This document shows positions 1 through 7,718 of a DNA stretch of 36,504 bases, in pieces. The notes below the pieces were generated by a model. That model did not search any database and was not told the DNA's origin. It saw only the letters and a program-made list of their open reading frames with translations. The stretch lies in contig NZ_BMYP01000019.1 of assembly GCF_014652335.1 (NCBI RefSeq), forward strand, positions 19,893 through 56,396. The letters are read 5' to 3'. A program made the position numbers and the translations under genes. The number at the start of each line of letters is the position of its first letter. The first letter of the stretch is position 1. The stretch is from Vogesella fluminis (GTDB taxonomy: Bacteria; Pseudomonadota; Gammaproteobacteria; Burkholderiales; Chromobacteriaceae).

Positions 1-16
1 ACTAGGAATTGAATAG

Positions 17-619
17 TTGGGTACGATGAGGGTTGATAACCACCCGGAAATCGACTGCGGCGACCACGTGATGCGGGTGCTGGACTACACCGCCGCCTGC
101 GGCCAACCTTTGAGCGTGCGCTTTGCTGCGCTGATGCACGATCTGGGCAAGGCGCGCACGCCGGCCGACATCCTGCCGCGCCACCTCGGCCACGAGGTGC
201 GCGGCGAGGCGCCGCTGCTGGCGCTGTGCGAGCAGCGGCGGGTGCCGGCCGACTGCCGCGACCTCGCGCGCCTGGCCACGCTCTATCACACCAAGATCCA
301 CCGCGCCGCCGAATTGCGCGCCGACACCGTGCTGCGCCTGCTGCGCGATTGCGATGCGCTGCGACGGCCGGAACGCTTCCTGCAGCTGCTGGAGGTGTGC
401 GTCGCCGACGCCCGCGGCCGGCTGCACTTCGAGACCTGCGACTATCCGCAGGCCGGATGGCTGCGCCAGCTGCTGGCCGCGGCGCAGTCGGTCGATGCCG
501 GCGCCGTCGCCCGCAACTGCGCCGACAAGCGCGACATCCCGCAGGCGGTGGACCGTGCCCGCGTCGCCGCCATCGCCGCCTGCTGCCGCCTATTGCTCCC
601 CACCGGAAACCGGCAGTGA
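17..619 (+). CDS. cca: CCA-adding enzyme (tRNA nucleotidyltransferase), C-terminal HD part, 5' truncated
   Basis: About 195 residues match the C-terminal half of bacterial multifunctional CCA protein, which adds or repairs the 3' CCA of tRNA. Visible landmarks are HPEIDCGDHV, the HD metal motif FAALMHDLGKA, PRHLGHE, and a late ADARGRLHFE...YPQAGWLR block shared with the E. coli protein. Full-length enzymes have about 410 residues, so the nucleotidyltransferase half lies outside the window. The first ~35 bases do not fit: there is an in-frame TAG at 14-16, the GC content drops, and the usual FGVPQRAD stretch before HPEID appears only as a garbled GTMRVD. I read this as a contig edge or low-quality sequence. 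The listed start is only the first codon after that TAG, not a real start. Confidence 0.9.
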   Translation: MGTMRVDNHPEIDCGDHVMRVLDYTAACGQPLSVRFAALMHDLGKARTPADILPRHLGHEVRGEAPLLALCEQRRVPADCRDLARLATLYHTKIHRAAELRADTVLRLLRDCDALRRPERFLQLLEVCVADARGRLHFETCDYPQAGWLRQLLAAAQSVDAGAVARNCADKRDIPQAVDRARVAAIAACCRLLLPTGNRQ

Positions 620-751
620 ATACGTCCACTGCTGCGTGGCTGCAGCGGCAAGGGCCGTTTCCCTGCCACGACAGCCGGGCACATCAATGAAGTGGCGATA
701 ACGTGCACTACACGGCCATTGCTGCAGGACAGGCCGCTTCTGCCGTGAACA

Positions 752-784
752 TTGCGGCCAACCTTGTGCCAAGGTTGGCCGCAA
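752..784. terminator. Hairpin made of two inverted copies of the TGCGGCCAACSTT motif, after cca
   Basis: A perfect 15-bp stem: TTGCGGCCAACCTTG at 752-766 pairs with its complement at 770-784 across a 3-base loop. It lies between the end of cca and the putative ppnP promoter. No T-run follows, so terminator function is inferred from position and stem strength, by analogy with inverted uptake-sequence pairs in Neisseria. Confidence 0.6.
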
Positions 785-803
785 CCACGATGCGGCAAGT
801 TTG

Positions 804-833
804 TTGACGTTACACCGCGGTAGCGGGCATGAT
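804..833 (+). promoter_or_regulatory. Candidate sigma-70 promoter for ppnP
   Basis: A -35 box TTGACG (804-809; 5/6 match) is followed after 18 bases by CATGAT (828-833; 4/6 match to TATAAT). It lies about 60 bases upstream of the ppnP start and just after the cca hairpin. Seen by eye only. Confidence 0.35.
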
Positions 834-891
834 GCCAGAGCGTAAAACAGCGGGATCCACCCGTGCCGCAGACAAAGGAATCGGAGAAACC

Positions 892-1203
892 ATGAGTCAG
901 TTCGACAACGTCAGCGTTGTAAAAGAAGCCAATGTTTATTTTGACGGCAAGTGCGTCAGCCACGGCGTCATCATGCCGGACGGCAGCCGCAAATCCGTCG
1001 GCGTGATCCTGCCGGCCAAACTGCTGTTCAGCACCGGCGCTCCGGAAATCATGGAAATCCTGGCTGGCGAATGCAAGGTCACCCTCGCCGGTGAAACCGG
1101 CGCCCGCAGCTACAAGGCCGGCGACTCGTTCAAGGTGCCGGGCGAAAGCTCGTTCCAGATCGAGGTCAGCGACACCGTGCACTACGTCTGCCACTTCGGC
1201 TGA
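892..1203 (+). CDS. ppnP: Pyrimidine/purine nucleoside phosphorylase PpnP (YaiE/DUF1255 family)
   Basis: A 103-residue protein matching the YaiE/PpnP family, small cupin-fold cytosolic enzymes that split several nucleosides with phosphate into base and ribose-1-phosphate. Family landmarks are [35 protein letters not shown], the cupin strand [16 protein letters not shown] and a C-terminal YVCHFG like the YLCRYL end of the E. coli protein. The start at 892 was chosen because GGAG lies at 883-886, 5 bases upstream, and because family proteins begin just before this point; an in-frame ATG at 829 would add 21 unrelated residues. It stands alone, with a hairpin on each side. Confidence 0.92.
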   Translation: MSQFDNVSVVKEANVYFDGKCVSHGVIMPDGSRKSVGVILPAKLLFSTGAPEIMEILAGECKVTLAGETGARSYKAGDSFKVPGESSFQIEVSDTVHYVCHFG

Positions 1204-1227
1204 GCTGCCTGCCGATACGGCAAGCGG

Positions 1228-1273
1228 GGCCTGCCAATGCTTGTTCCATCCGGAAAACAAGCATTGGCGGGAC
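1228..1273 (+). terminator. Strong hairpin downstream of ppnP
   Basis: A perfect 13-bp stem, GCCAATGCTTGTT at 1233-1245 with its complement at 1256-1268, and a 10-base loop. The stem extends imperfectly through GGCC/GGACC on the outside. It sits 30 bases after the ppnP stop, with no clear T-run. Confidence 0.5.
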
Positions 1274-1314
1274 CTACACCTTTGGTGGCAATGACCATTG
1301 CCAAACGACTGTCC

Positions 1315-1356
1315 TTGATCCAAAACAAGGCTGTCCGTCTTGCTGCTTGTTACTGT
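1315..1356 (+). promoter_or_regulatory. FNR/Anr-type box and -10 element upstream of ubiU
   Basis: TTGATCCAAAACAA at 1315-1328 matches the FNR consensus TTGAT-N4-ATCAA at 9 of 10 defined bases. Its centre is 1321.5. A class II FNR promoter (box centred at -41.5) would place the -10 hexamer at 1351-1356, where TACTGT is found, with transcription starting near 1363 and ubiU translation at 1385. Control by an FNR-like regulator is inferred; it fits the anaerobic role of UbiUVT. Confidence 0.6.
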
Positions 1357-1384
1357 GGCCGGTCCCGACTGACGGAAATACAGT

Positions 1385-2392
1385 ATGCAACGCCTTCCCG
1401 AACTGATCTGCCCGGCCGGCAGCCTGCCCGCGCTGAAGGCCGCCATCGACAATGGCGCGGATGCGGTCTATCTCGGCCTCAAGAATGACACCAACGCCCG
1501 CAATTTTGCCGGGCTGAACTTCGACCATCGCAGCGCCAGCGAGGGCATCCGCTATGCCCGCGACCGCAAGCGCAAGGTGCTGATGGCAATCAATACCTAC
1601 GCCCGCGGCGGCGACAGCCTGCGCTGGCGCGCCGCCATTGACGAGGCCGCCGCACTGGGTGTCGATGCCGTAATCCTTGCCGACCTCGGCCTGCTCGCCT
1701 ACGCACACGAACGCCATCCGTCGCTGCGCCTGCACCTGTCCGTACAGGGCTCTGCCACCAATTACGAAGCCATCAACCTGGCACAATCGCTGTTCGGCGT
1801 ACAGCGCGCGGTGTTGCCGCGGGTACTGACGCTTGATCAGGTACGCCACGTAATCGCCAATACCAGTGTCGAGATCGAAGTATTCGGCTTCGGCAGCCTG
1901 TGCGTGATGGTGGAAGGCCGCTGCCTGCTATCCAGCTACGCCACCGGCGAATCGCCGAACAGCCACGGCGTCTGTTCGCCAGCACGCTTCGTCCGCTGGG
2001 AAGACAACGGCAAGGGCATGGACGCCCGCCTCAACCACATCCTGATCGACCGCTACGGCGCCAGCGAAACCGCCGGCTACCCGACGCTGTGCAAGGGCCG
2101 CTTCGAGGTGGAGGGCCACACCGATTACGTGCTGGAACAACCATCCAGTCTCAATGTGCTGGCGATGCTGCCGCAACTGCTGGATGCCGGCGTTGCCGCA
2201 ATCAAGGTCGAAGGCCGCCAGCGCAGCCCCGCCTATGTCGCCCAGGTAACCCGCGCACTGCGTGAAGCGCTGGACCAGGCAGGACAGACCGGCCAGCGCT
2301 TCAGCGTCAAGCCGGCATGGCAACAGGCACTGTCCAAGGTATCGGAAGGTCAGCAGGTTACGCTCGGCGCCTACGACCGGCCGTGGAAATAA
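1385..2392 (+). CDS. ubiU: Ubiquinone biosynthesis protein UbiU (U32 peptidase family)
   Basis: A 335-residue U32-family protein starting ELICPAGSLPALKAAIDNGADAVY. UbiU and UbiV form a complex that, with UbiT, carries out the ring hydroxylations of ubiquinone synthesis without oxygen. Each subunit holds a [4Fe-4S] cluster. The four expected ligands are C173, C180, C197 and C236, with exactly the spacing of C169/C176/C193/C232 in E. coli UbiU; EGRC and HGVCSPAR surround two of them. It is first in a three-gene operon behind an FNR-type box. The four-cysteine pattern and the ubiV-ubiT neighbours rule out a generic U32 protease. Confidence 0.95.
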   Translation: MQRLPELICPAGSLPALKAAIDNGADAVYLGLKNDTNARNFAGLNFDHRSASEGIRYARDRKRKVLMAINTYARGGDSLRWRAAIDEAAALGVDAVILADLGLLAYAHERHPSLRLHLSVQGSATNYEAINLAQSLFGVQRAVLPRVLTLDQVRHVIANTSVEIEVFGFGSLCVMVEGRCLLSSYATGESPNSHGVCSPARFVRWEDNGKGMDARLNHILIDRYGASETAGYPTLCKGRFEVEGHTDYVLEQPSSLNVLAMLPQLLDAGVAAIKVEGRQRSPAYVAQVTRALREALDQAGQTGQRFSVKPAWQQALSKVSEGQQVTLGAYDRPWK

Positions 2393-2410
2393 CAAGGAAA
2401 CGCTTCAGTC

Positions 2411-3334
2411 ATGTCACATCCCGCCATGAGGCTCTCACTCGGGCCATTGCAGTACTTCTGGTATCGCGACCAGGTAATGGAGTTTTATGCCGAAGCCGCC
2501 GGCTGGCCACTGGATATCATCTATCTTGGCGAAGTGGTCTGCTCGCGCCGGCAGCAATTGCGCACCCGCGACTGGATCGCCCTTGCCGACGATCTCGCAG
2601 CCAGCGGCAAGGAAATCGTCCTCTCCAGCCAGGTACTGCTGGAAAGCGAGAGCGACCTCAAACGCCTGCGCCAGCTGATCGATCACCAGGCCGTGCGTCT
2701 GGAAGCCAACGACCTGGGTGCGGTGCGCCTGCTGCATGAACGTCAGCTGCCGTTCGTCGCCGGTCCGCACCTCAACATCTACAACCGCGATACCTTGCGC
2801 CTGTTCCAGCAACTGGGCGCCTATCGCTGGGTCTGCCCGCTGGAATGCAGCGCCAGCCTGCTGCGCGACATCGTCGGCGACGAGGAAGACTTGCCGGAAA
2901 CCGAGCTGTTTGCCTGGGGTCGGCTGCCGCTGGCCTACTCCGCACGCTGCTTCACCGCCCGCCACTACCGGCTGAACAAGGACGACTGCCAGTTCAAGTG
3001 CCTGGAACATCCGGAAGGCATGACCATGCATACCCAGGACGGCCAGCCGTTCCTCGCCATCAACGGTATCCAGACCCAGTCTGCGGCACGGCAATCACTG
3101 CTGGCGCACTATCCGGCGCTGCAACACAGCGGCGTCGGCATCCTGCGCCTCAGCCCGCAAGCCGACAACATGGCTGCCGTCGTGCAGCAGTTCCGTGACG
3201 TGCTGACCCAGCCGTCCACAGCGGCTGCCGCCGCAACCCGCCTGCAGTCGCTGTCCGCGATGCCGCTGGCCGATGGTTACTGGCGCGGCGAGGCCGGTAT
3301 TGCCTACCAGGGAGACCACCATGCCTGTTCCTGA
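2411..3334 (+). CDS. ubiV: Ubiquinone biosynthesis protein UbiV (U32 peptidase family)
   Basis: A 307-residue partner of UbiU in O2-independent ubiquinone hydroxylation. The four [4Fe-4S] ligands expected from E. coli UbiV (C39, C180, C193, C197) are present as C44, C180, C193 and C197, the last two in [10 protein letters not shown]. Other U32 landmarks are [16 protein letters not shown] and [25 protein letters not shown]. The start is 19 bases after the ubiU stop; AAGGA at 2394-2398 is rather far (12 bases) from the ATG, and an in-frame ATG at 2426 is possible. The 3' end overlaps ubiT by 14 bases, pointing to coupled translation. Confidence 0.95.
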   Translation: MSHPAMRLSLGPLQYFWYRDQVMEFYAEAAGWPLDIIYLGEVVCSRRQQLRTRDWIALADDLAASGKEIVLSSQVLLESESDLKRLRQLIDHQAVRLEANDLGAVRLLHERQLPFVAGPHLNIYNRDTLRLFQQLGAYRWVCPLECSASLLRDIVGDEEDLPETELFAWGRLPLAYSARCFTARHYRLNKDDCQFKCLEHPEGMTMHTQDGQPFLAINGIQTQSAARQSLLAHYPALQHSGVGILRLSPQADNMAAVVQQFRDVLTQPSTAAAAATRLQSLSAMPLADGYWRGEAGIAYQGDHHACS

Positions 3335-3755
3335 CTTTACCCTGCCGTCCTTCGGCCGGCGCTGGCTGCAACGCCTGCCGGCGACGCCGCCAGCGTGGCT
3401 GCTGGTGCACAGCCTTAATCAGTTGCAAAAGCGTCAGGTGCTGGCCGCCGACATGAGCCTGCTCAGCGGCAAGACCTTTGCGGTAGAAATCTGCGACGCC
3501 GGCCTGACACTGACCTTCTCCGCCGATGATGAGCGGTTTCATACCCGCAACACCAGCAACACGCCCGACTTGCACCTTGCAGCCAACCTGGCTGATTTCC
3601 TGCGCCTGATGCTGCGCGAGGAAGACCCGGACACGCTGTTCTTCTCGCGCCGGTTGCGTATTGAGGGCGACACCGAGCTGGGACTGATCGTGAAGAACCT
3701 GCTCGACAGCGTCGACTGGGACAGCACACCACTGCGCCGCTTCATGCAGCACTGA
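3321..3755 (+). CDS. ubiT: Ubiquinone biosynthesis accessory factor UbiT (SCP2 lipid-binding)
   Basis: A 144-residue protein with an SCP2 sterol-carrier-like domain ([22 protein letters not shown], then [41 protein letters not shown]). UbiT is the lipid-binding accessory factor of the anaerobic ubiquinone pathway and is thought to present the hydrophobic intermediate to UbiU-UbiV. The ATG at 3321 has GGGAG at 3310-3314 and lies inside the last codons of ubiV. An upstream in-frame start at 3273 would run deep into ubiV and has no family support. Last gene of the operon; the converging HD-GYP gene follows across a paired-motif hairpin. Confidence 0.93.
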   Translation: MPVPDFTLPSFGRRWLQRLPATPPAWLLVHSLNQLQKRQVLAADMSLLSGKTFAVEICDAGLTLTFSADDERFHTRNTSNTPDLHLAANLADFLRLMLREEDPDTLFFSRRLRIEGDTELGLIVKNLLDSVDWDSTPLRRFMQH

Positions 3756-3790
3756 GAGCGGGTTTCACCCCGCCAGGATAGCGTCTTGAC

Positions 3791-3830
3791 AAGGTTGGCC
3801 GCAATGCAGCACTGCCTTGCGGCCAACCTT
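3791..3830. terminator. Bidirectional hairpin of two inverted TGCGGCCAACSTT motifs between ubiT and the HD-GYP gene
   Basis: AAGGTTGGCCGCAA (3791-3804) pairs perfectly with TTGCGGCCAACCTT (3817-3830). The loop contains its own GCAG/CTGC stem (3806-3809 with 3812-3815), so the structure is nearly continuous. It sits midway in the 99-bp gap between two convergent genes, where a terminator is needed on both strands. Confidence 0.65.
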
Positions 3831-3854
3831 TGCTTGTGCACCGGCCATTCGCGG

Positions 3855-4958
3855 CTAGCGGATGTGCGGCAACCCCTCGCCACTGGCAATATGCCGGTGC
3901 ACCACCGTATTGAAGTGTGAGATCCAGCGCTGGTCAAACTGCGATTCGCAAGCATTCAACTCGGCCACGGCCCGCAGCAACGAGCGGGATTGCTGTCGCT
4001 GGCCATGTTTGAGAATTACCGCCTCGAACGCATTGACAATCGCAATCAGTCGCGCGCCGTCACAAATGCCGTCACCGCCAAGCCCGGCCGGATAGCCCTT
4101 GCCATCCAGCCGCTCGTGGTGCTGGCGTACCATCAGTGCCGCCTCTTCCCAGCCTGCCATCCGCGCCAGCAGTGCGGCCGCCCAGTGCGGATGCTGTTCC
4201 AGCTGCCCCCGCTCTGCTTCACTCAGCCGCCCCGGCTTCAGCCATAGCGCTTCCGGCAGGAACATCATGCCGATATCGTGAAGGCAGATCGCCACCTCCA
4301 ACTGCAGCGGATCAATCACGAAGCCGGCAGCCTCGTTACAGGCACGCGCCAGCAGCAGATTGCGCTCGGTGCGCCCCTGGAACAATACCGAACGCTGCTC
4401 AAGCTGCATGGCCAGCTGGCGGAACAGATGCAGATCCTCGCGATTACCGGCGTTGACGGAGCTGGCATCGGACTGGCTGGGCATCACCGGCTTGTAGCCG
4501 GTCACGGTCTCAATCAGGTGATTGATGGCATCATCCAGCGCCGCAGGTGCCGTTTGCGATACCCGCGCCAGCTCCTGGCATAGCAGGTGGAAATCGGCCA
4601 GCGCCACTTCGCTGTGCAACTCCAGTGACTGCACCAGCAACTCTAGCCGGTCCAGCGCCAGAAACAGCACCTGCTCGATGTTGTAGCTGAACAGCAGTTC
4701 GCCGCTGCGCACCCGCGCCAGTACCTCCTCCATCCCATGCAGCAAGGGCACCACGAAGCCCAGCCTACACAGCCCGGCATCACCCTTAATGGTATGCAGC
4801 AGGCGCATCAACTCGCCCAGCAGCGCACTGTCGCCCGGCGCCTGTCGCAGTGCGGTCAGCAGGTGCGCAATGCGTGGCACATAGTCTTCCAGCACGCTCT
4901 GGAAATCGGAAAAACTCTCTTCGTCCTCAATGCGGTAATACGCCGGTAAATTGCTCAC
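3855..4958 (-). CDS. HPt domain plus HD-GYP-type phosphodiesterase-like protein
   Basis: A 367-residue cytosolic protein. Residues ~10-110 look like a histidine phosphotransfer (HPt) domain, with H55 in LLHTIKGDAG as the likely phosphorylated residue. Residues ~190-340 are HD-GYP-like: H227-D228 in CLHDIGM, then HPHW, H280-H281, and D285-G-K-G-Y-P in the GYP motif. HD-GYP domains usually hydrolyse cyclic di-GMP. Two departures are visible. The N-terminal metal His normally found in an HSxRV-like helix is replaced in RTERNLLLARA, and the usual K of HDIGK is M. Activity may be lost or altered. The start is GTG at 4958, backed by GGAGG 6 bases upstream; the nearby ATG is out of frame. An HPt fused to this domain suggests input from a phosphorelay. 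Confidence 0.8.
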   Translation of the reverse strand: MSNLPAYYRIEDEESFSDFQSVLEDYVPRIAHLLTALRQAPGDSALLGELMRLLHTIKGDAGLCRLGFVVPLLHGMEEVLARVRSGELLFSYNIEQVLFLALDRLELLVQSLELHSEVALADFHLLCQELARVSQTAPAALDDAINHLIETVTGYKPVMPSQSDASSVNAGNREDLHLFRQLAMQLEQRSVLFQGRTERNLLLARACNEAAGFVIDPLQLEVAICLHDIGMMFLPEALWLKPGRLSEAERGQLEQHPHWAAALLARMAGWEEAALMVRQHHERLDGKGYPAGLGGDGICDGARLIAIVNAFEAVILKHGQRQQSRSLLRAVAELNACESQFDQRWISHFNTVVHRHIASGEGLPHIR

Positions 4959-5231
4959 GCCATGCCTCCGGAAGGTGCCGGGTCACACCCGGGTTATCGA
5001 TGTTGTATAGCCAATGACGTATCAATGTGCCACAACCCGAGAACAGCGCCAGCCCGGCAACGGCAATTATCATTGCGCACCTGCCGTTTCCGGTAATTTT
5101 CTCCCATTCCCCCAAAAAACACTTGCCGAGGACGACACCAACAGGCAGACTGCGTTCTGCAGTTTTTCAAGATGTGATCTGTCAGTTGTTGTAGTGGCCC
5201 TGCCCGTACCACAGTTTGTCATTTCTCTTGA
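4959..5231. other. Gene-free stretch between the HD-GYP gene and the cspA promoter
   Basis: This divergent intergenic region must hold the promoter for the leftward HD-GYP gene, but I could not identify one with confidence. A 48-codon leftward frame (4927-5073) with a lipobox-like LFSGC is probably chance. Confidence 0.5.
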
Positions 5232-5283
5232 TTGACATGCGCTTTTCTCAATTTTCAACGCTATTCTCAAAAGGGAACAGAAC
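5232..5283 (+). promoter_or_regulatory. cspA leader with consensus -35 and ribosome-binding site
   Basis: A perfect -35 hexamer, TTGACA at 5232-5237, precedes an AT-rich leader. The best TATA-like hexamer, TATTCT at 5262-5267, is too far away (24 bases), so the -10 is unsettled. GGGA at 5273-5276 lies 7 bases before the start codon. Confidence 0.35.
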
Positions 5284-5487
5284 ATGGCAACCGGTACCGT
5301 TAAATGGTTTAACGACTCCAAGGGCTTCGGCTTCATCACTCCGGACAACGGCGGTGACGACGTTTTCGCTCACTTCTCCCAGATCAACTCCAAAGGCTTC
5401 CGCACCCTGGCTGAAAACCAGCGCGTAAGCTTTGACATCGTTGACGGCCCCAAGGGCAAGCAAGCTTCCAACATCCAGCCAGAGTAA
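5284..5487 (+). CDS. cspA: Cold-shock protein, CspA family
   Basis: A 67-residue single-domain OB-fold nucleic-acid-binding protein, the usual length. RNP1 is KGFGFI (13-18) and RNP2 is VFAHF (27-31); the N-terminus [15 protein letters not shown] is typical. Such proteins melt RNA structure at low temperature or in general growth, and the sequence does not show whether this copy is cold-induced. It is monocistronic, with a good ribosome site (GGGA, 7 bases) and a strong terminator 30 bases after the stop. The symbol denotes the family; the paralogue cannot be told from this window. Confidence 0.95.
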   Translation: MATGTVKWFNDSKGFGFITPDNGGDDVFAHFSQINSKGFRTLAENQRVSFDIVDGPKGKQASNIQPE

Positions 5488-5515
5488 TTCTGCCGCTGGC
5501 TGCACAAGAGCCTCG

Positions 5516-5549
5516 AAAAACCCGGATTATTGTCCGGGTTTTTTGTTTT
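5516..5549 (+). terminator. Rho-independent terminator after cspA
   Basis: AAACCCGGA (5518-5526) pairs with TCCGGGTTT (5533-5541) around a 6-base loop, followed by a T-rich tail through 5549. This is the clearest classical terminator in the window. Confidence 0.9.
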
Positions 5550-5572
5550 GTTACCAGACGCAAGACACAGCC

Positions 5573-6142
5573 ATGAACTCCACAGATCAGGATACCATTC
5601 TTGATGCAACTCGCCGCTGGCTGGAAAACGCCGTTATCGGGCTGAACCTGTGCCCGTTTGCCAAGTCGGTCCATATCAAGAACCAAGTACGCATCATCGT
5701 CAGCGACGCCCGCGATCCGGCCACGCTGCTGGAACAGCTGATGCTGGAGTTGCGCCTGCTGCAGGAAACCGATCCACAGGAAACCGACACCACCTTGCTG
5801 GTGCATCCGCACACGCTGCAGCGTTTTCCCGACTTCAACGATTTCCTGGAAATAGCCGATGCCGCAGTGGCCGACATGGGGCTAGAGGGCGAGATCCAGG
5901 TGGCCAGCTTCCACCCGAGATTCCAGTTTGCCGATACCACCATCAACGATATCGGCAACTTCACCAATCACTCCCCCTACCCGACACTGCACCTGATACG
6001 CGAAAGCAGCATCGCGCGCGCAGTGGAGGCCTTTCCGGAGGCGGAGGCGATCTTCGAGCGCAATATCGAGGTACTGGAAGAGCTGGGGCACGCCGGCTGG
6101 GCAACACTGGACGTCGGCCCGCAGCGCAAGCAGCAGCCATAA
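5573..6142 (+). CDS. DUF1415 family protein
   Basis: A 189-residue soluble protein of the DUF1415 family, recognised by TRRWLENAVIGLNLCPFAK near the N-terminus and by FHPRFQFADT and NRSPYPTLHLIRE-like blocks (here NHSPYPTLHLIRE) further on. No function is established. The start at 5573 lies just beyond the cspA terminator and is where family members begin; the open frame extends upstream through the terminator but that part is not protein-like. It converges with the acyltransferase gene across a bidirectional terminator. Confidence 0.85.
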   Translation: MNSTDQDTILDATRRWLENAVIGLNLCPFAKSVHIKNQVRIIVSDARDPATLLEQLMLELRLLQETDPQETDTTLLVHPHTLQRFPDFNDFLEIADAAVADMGLEGEIQVASFHPRFQFADTTINDIGNFTNHSPYPTLHLIRESSIARAVEAFPEAEAIFERNIEVLEELGHAGWATLDVGPQRKQQP

Positions 6143-6180
6143 AAAACATCACGCCCGGCGTAACGGGGCGTGATGTTCTT
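6141..6180. terminator. Bidirectional terminator between DUF1415 and acyltransferase genes
   Basis: ACATCACGCCC (6146-6156) pairs perfectly with GGGCGTGATGT (6166-6176). An A-run at 6141-6146 gives a U-tail for the leftward transcript and TTCTT follows on the right. It lies between two convergent genes. Confidence 0.85.
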
Positions 6181-6205
6181 GATGGACAACCACCGGCAAC
6201 CCTGC

Positions 6206-6781
6206 TTACTGGTTGTGTGGATGCCTGCCGGTAACGTCACGATAAAAGGCGCGGATCTGCGGCATATCCGCCGCGACATCACCGCTTGGCTGATACATGG
6301 CCAGAATGCCGCCACACTTGCTTGGATAATCCAGATATGCCAAAGCAATCGGCACGCCGGCACCAAGTGCAATGTAATAAAAGCCGCTTTTCCACTCCGT
6401 CACCCGGCTGCGGGTACCCTCCGGCGGCACCGTCAATACCAGCGCCTCACGCCGGTTGAATTCAGCCACCATCTGCTCCACCAGTGAATTGCTCTGCCGC
6501 CGGTCAACCGCAACACCACCCAGCCAGCGCATCAACGGCCCCAGCGGCCCGCTGAACAGGGTGTGCTTGCCCATCCAGTAGATACGGGCACGGGCGGCAA
6601 AGCAGAACATCAGGGTGAGCGGAAAATCCCAGTTGCTGGTGTGCGGCGCACCGATCAGCACGTACTTCTGCAGACGGGGGAAGTCGCCGTCCAGCCGCCA
6701 GCCGAGCAAGCGCAGCGTGGCAATGGAAAACCAGCGACAAAAGGTACGCACGACCGGCGTATCGAAAATGGTGTAGTGCAT
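6206..6781 (-). CDS. PlsC-like 1-acylglycerol-3-phosphate acyltransferase family protein
   Basis: A 191-residue acyltransferase of the PlsC/LPLAT superfamily. The catalytic HX4D motif is HTSNWD, the acceptor-binding motif is PPEGTRS, and GGVAVDR lies between them, all in normal order. Family members acylate lysophosphatidic acid or other lysolipids at the inner membrane. The short length and lack of extra domains fit small PlsC paralogues rather than the housekeeping enzyme; substrate unknown. The ATG at 6781 is preferred, with GGGG a few bases upstream; a TTG at 6793 is the alternative. It converges with DUF1415. Confidence 0.82.
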   Translation of the reverse strand: MHYTIFDTPVVRTFCRWFSIATLRLLGWRLDGDFPRLQKYVLIGAPHTSNWDFPLTLMFCFAARARIYWMGKHTLFSGPLGPLMRWLGGVAVDRRQSNSLVEQMVAEFNRREALVLTVPPEGTRSRVTEWKSGFYYIALGAGVPIALAYLDYPSKCGGILAMYQPSGDVAADMPQIRAFYRDVTGRHPHNQ

Positions 6782-6896
6782 GCAACGCCCCAAAGGCGAT
6801 AACCGCAGGGGCTAGCGCAATCCGATCAGCTTGCCGGCCACCAGGGCGGCCGGCGCAAAGAGGGCGAGAGTGTACACCATGTGCCGCGGTACAGGC

Positions 6897-7379
6897 TTAT
6901 TGCGCCGTCAACTGGCCGGTCACGATCAGTTCGATGATGCGCTCGGCGGTGTCCATGTCCGCCTGCTGGTAGGCCGACTTGACGTAGGGCAACAGCCGCG
7001 CCAGTTCCGCTTCGCTGGCATTCGCGGTCAGCGCCGACATGTCGTAGATGAAGCGCACGAACAGCACGCCCGGCTCCGGCTCCTCGATGCGCATGATGCG
7101 CGAGCCGCCCGGATGCAGCTCCGTGGCCTGCGCGTGATAGCGCACCTCCTGCTCCAGCTCCAGCTCGATACGCTCGTGCACGATCAGTGTGCCGAAGGCG
7201 ATTTCACGCTGCCAGACACTGCCCTCGCGCGCCACGATGCGGGCGCTGGTGATGTTTTCGTCGAACTGCATCGGCAGCTCGGCGCGCAATACCAGCCCCT
7301 GCCATAGCTGCTGCCGGGTCAGCGTCGGCGCCTGGCTGCTATCGGCTGGAGAGATGCGAATCAAATGTTCAAACTGCAT
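6897..7379 (-). CDS. DUF1857 (SRPBCC/START-like fold) protein
   Basis: A 160-residue protein matching DUF1857, a group with a predicted START/SRPBCC hydrophobic-pocket fold. Landmarks are MQFEHLIRIS, LTRQQLWQGLVLRAELP and HPGGSRIMRIEEPEPGVLFVRFIYD. Function unknown. The ATG at 7379 is supported by GAGGA (complement of 7388-7392) 8 bases upstream; the open frame continues upstream but into AT-rich non-coding sequence. It appears monocistronic. Confidence 0.75.
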   Translation of the reverse strand: MQFEHLIRISPADSSQAPTLTRQQLWQGLVLRAELPMQFDENITSARIVAREGSVWQREIAFGTLIVHERIELELEQEVRYHAQATELHPGGSRIMRIEEPEPGVLFVRFIYDMSALTANASEAELARLLPYVKSAYQQADMDTAERIIELIVTGQLTAQ

Positions 7380-7718
7380 GACAACAATCCTCACAGTGGC
7401 GGTTCCGCCGGTGATGTTCTGATGCCGGCCATTGTAGCTTGGTTGCAATTTCGCAACATAAAAAGCCGGCATCCACGGCATTCTTTAATCAAACAACACA
7501 GCAGCTTAAAGCGATTAATTACACATTATTAAGCAACTGCGATAAGGCCATTAAATAAACATTTAGGCATGCTTTAATTGCATACGCTATGCCATAACAG
7601 AGCATACCCATAAGGCAGCTTGTGGCACCGCCAGCCGGCGACCAACCGCAGCGGCCGGCCATGGCGGCACCGAAGATCAACCCCACACCAACATCGAAAC
7701 ACGGGTTCGCTTCTTCCC
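7380..7718. other. AT-rich divergent intergenic region
   Basis: This region separates the leftward DUF1857 gene from the rightward unknown gene. The part from about 7480 to 7620 is far richer in A/T than its surroundings. It has an imperfect dyad, GGCAT near 7566-7570 with ATGCC near 7588-7592, and a TTGCAT (7578-7583) that could be a -35 box, but no convincing -10. A leftward 70-codon frame across it is judged chance. Confidence 0.45.

Noticed and set aside
4927-5073. 48-codon leftward frame with a lipobox-like LFSGC after a hydrophobic stretch
   Set aside because: Overlaps the start and ribosome site of the HD-GYP gene, has no convincing ribosome site of its own, and matches no family I know.
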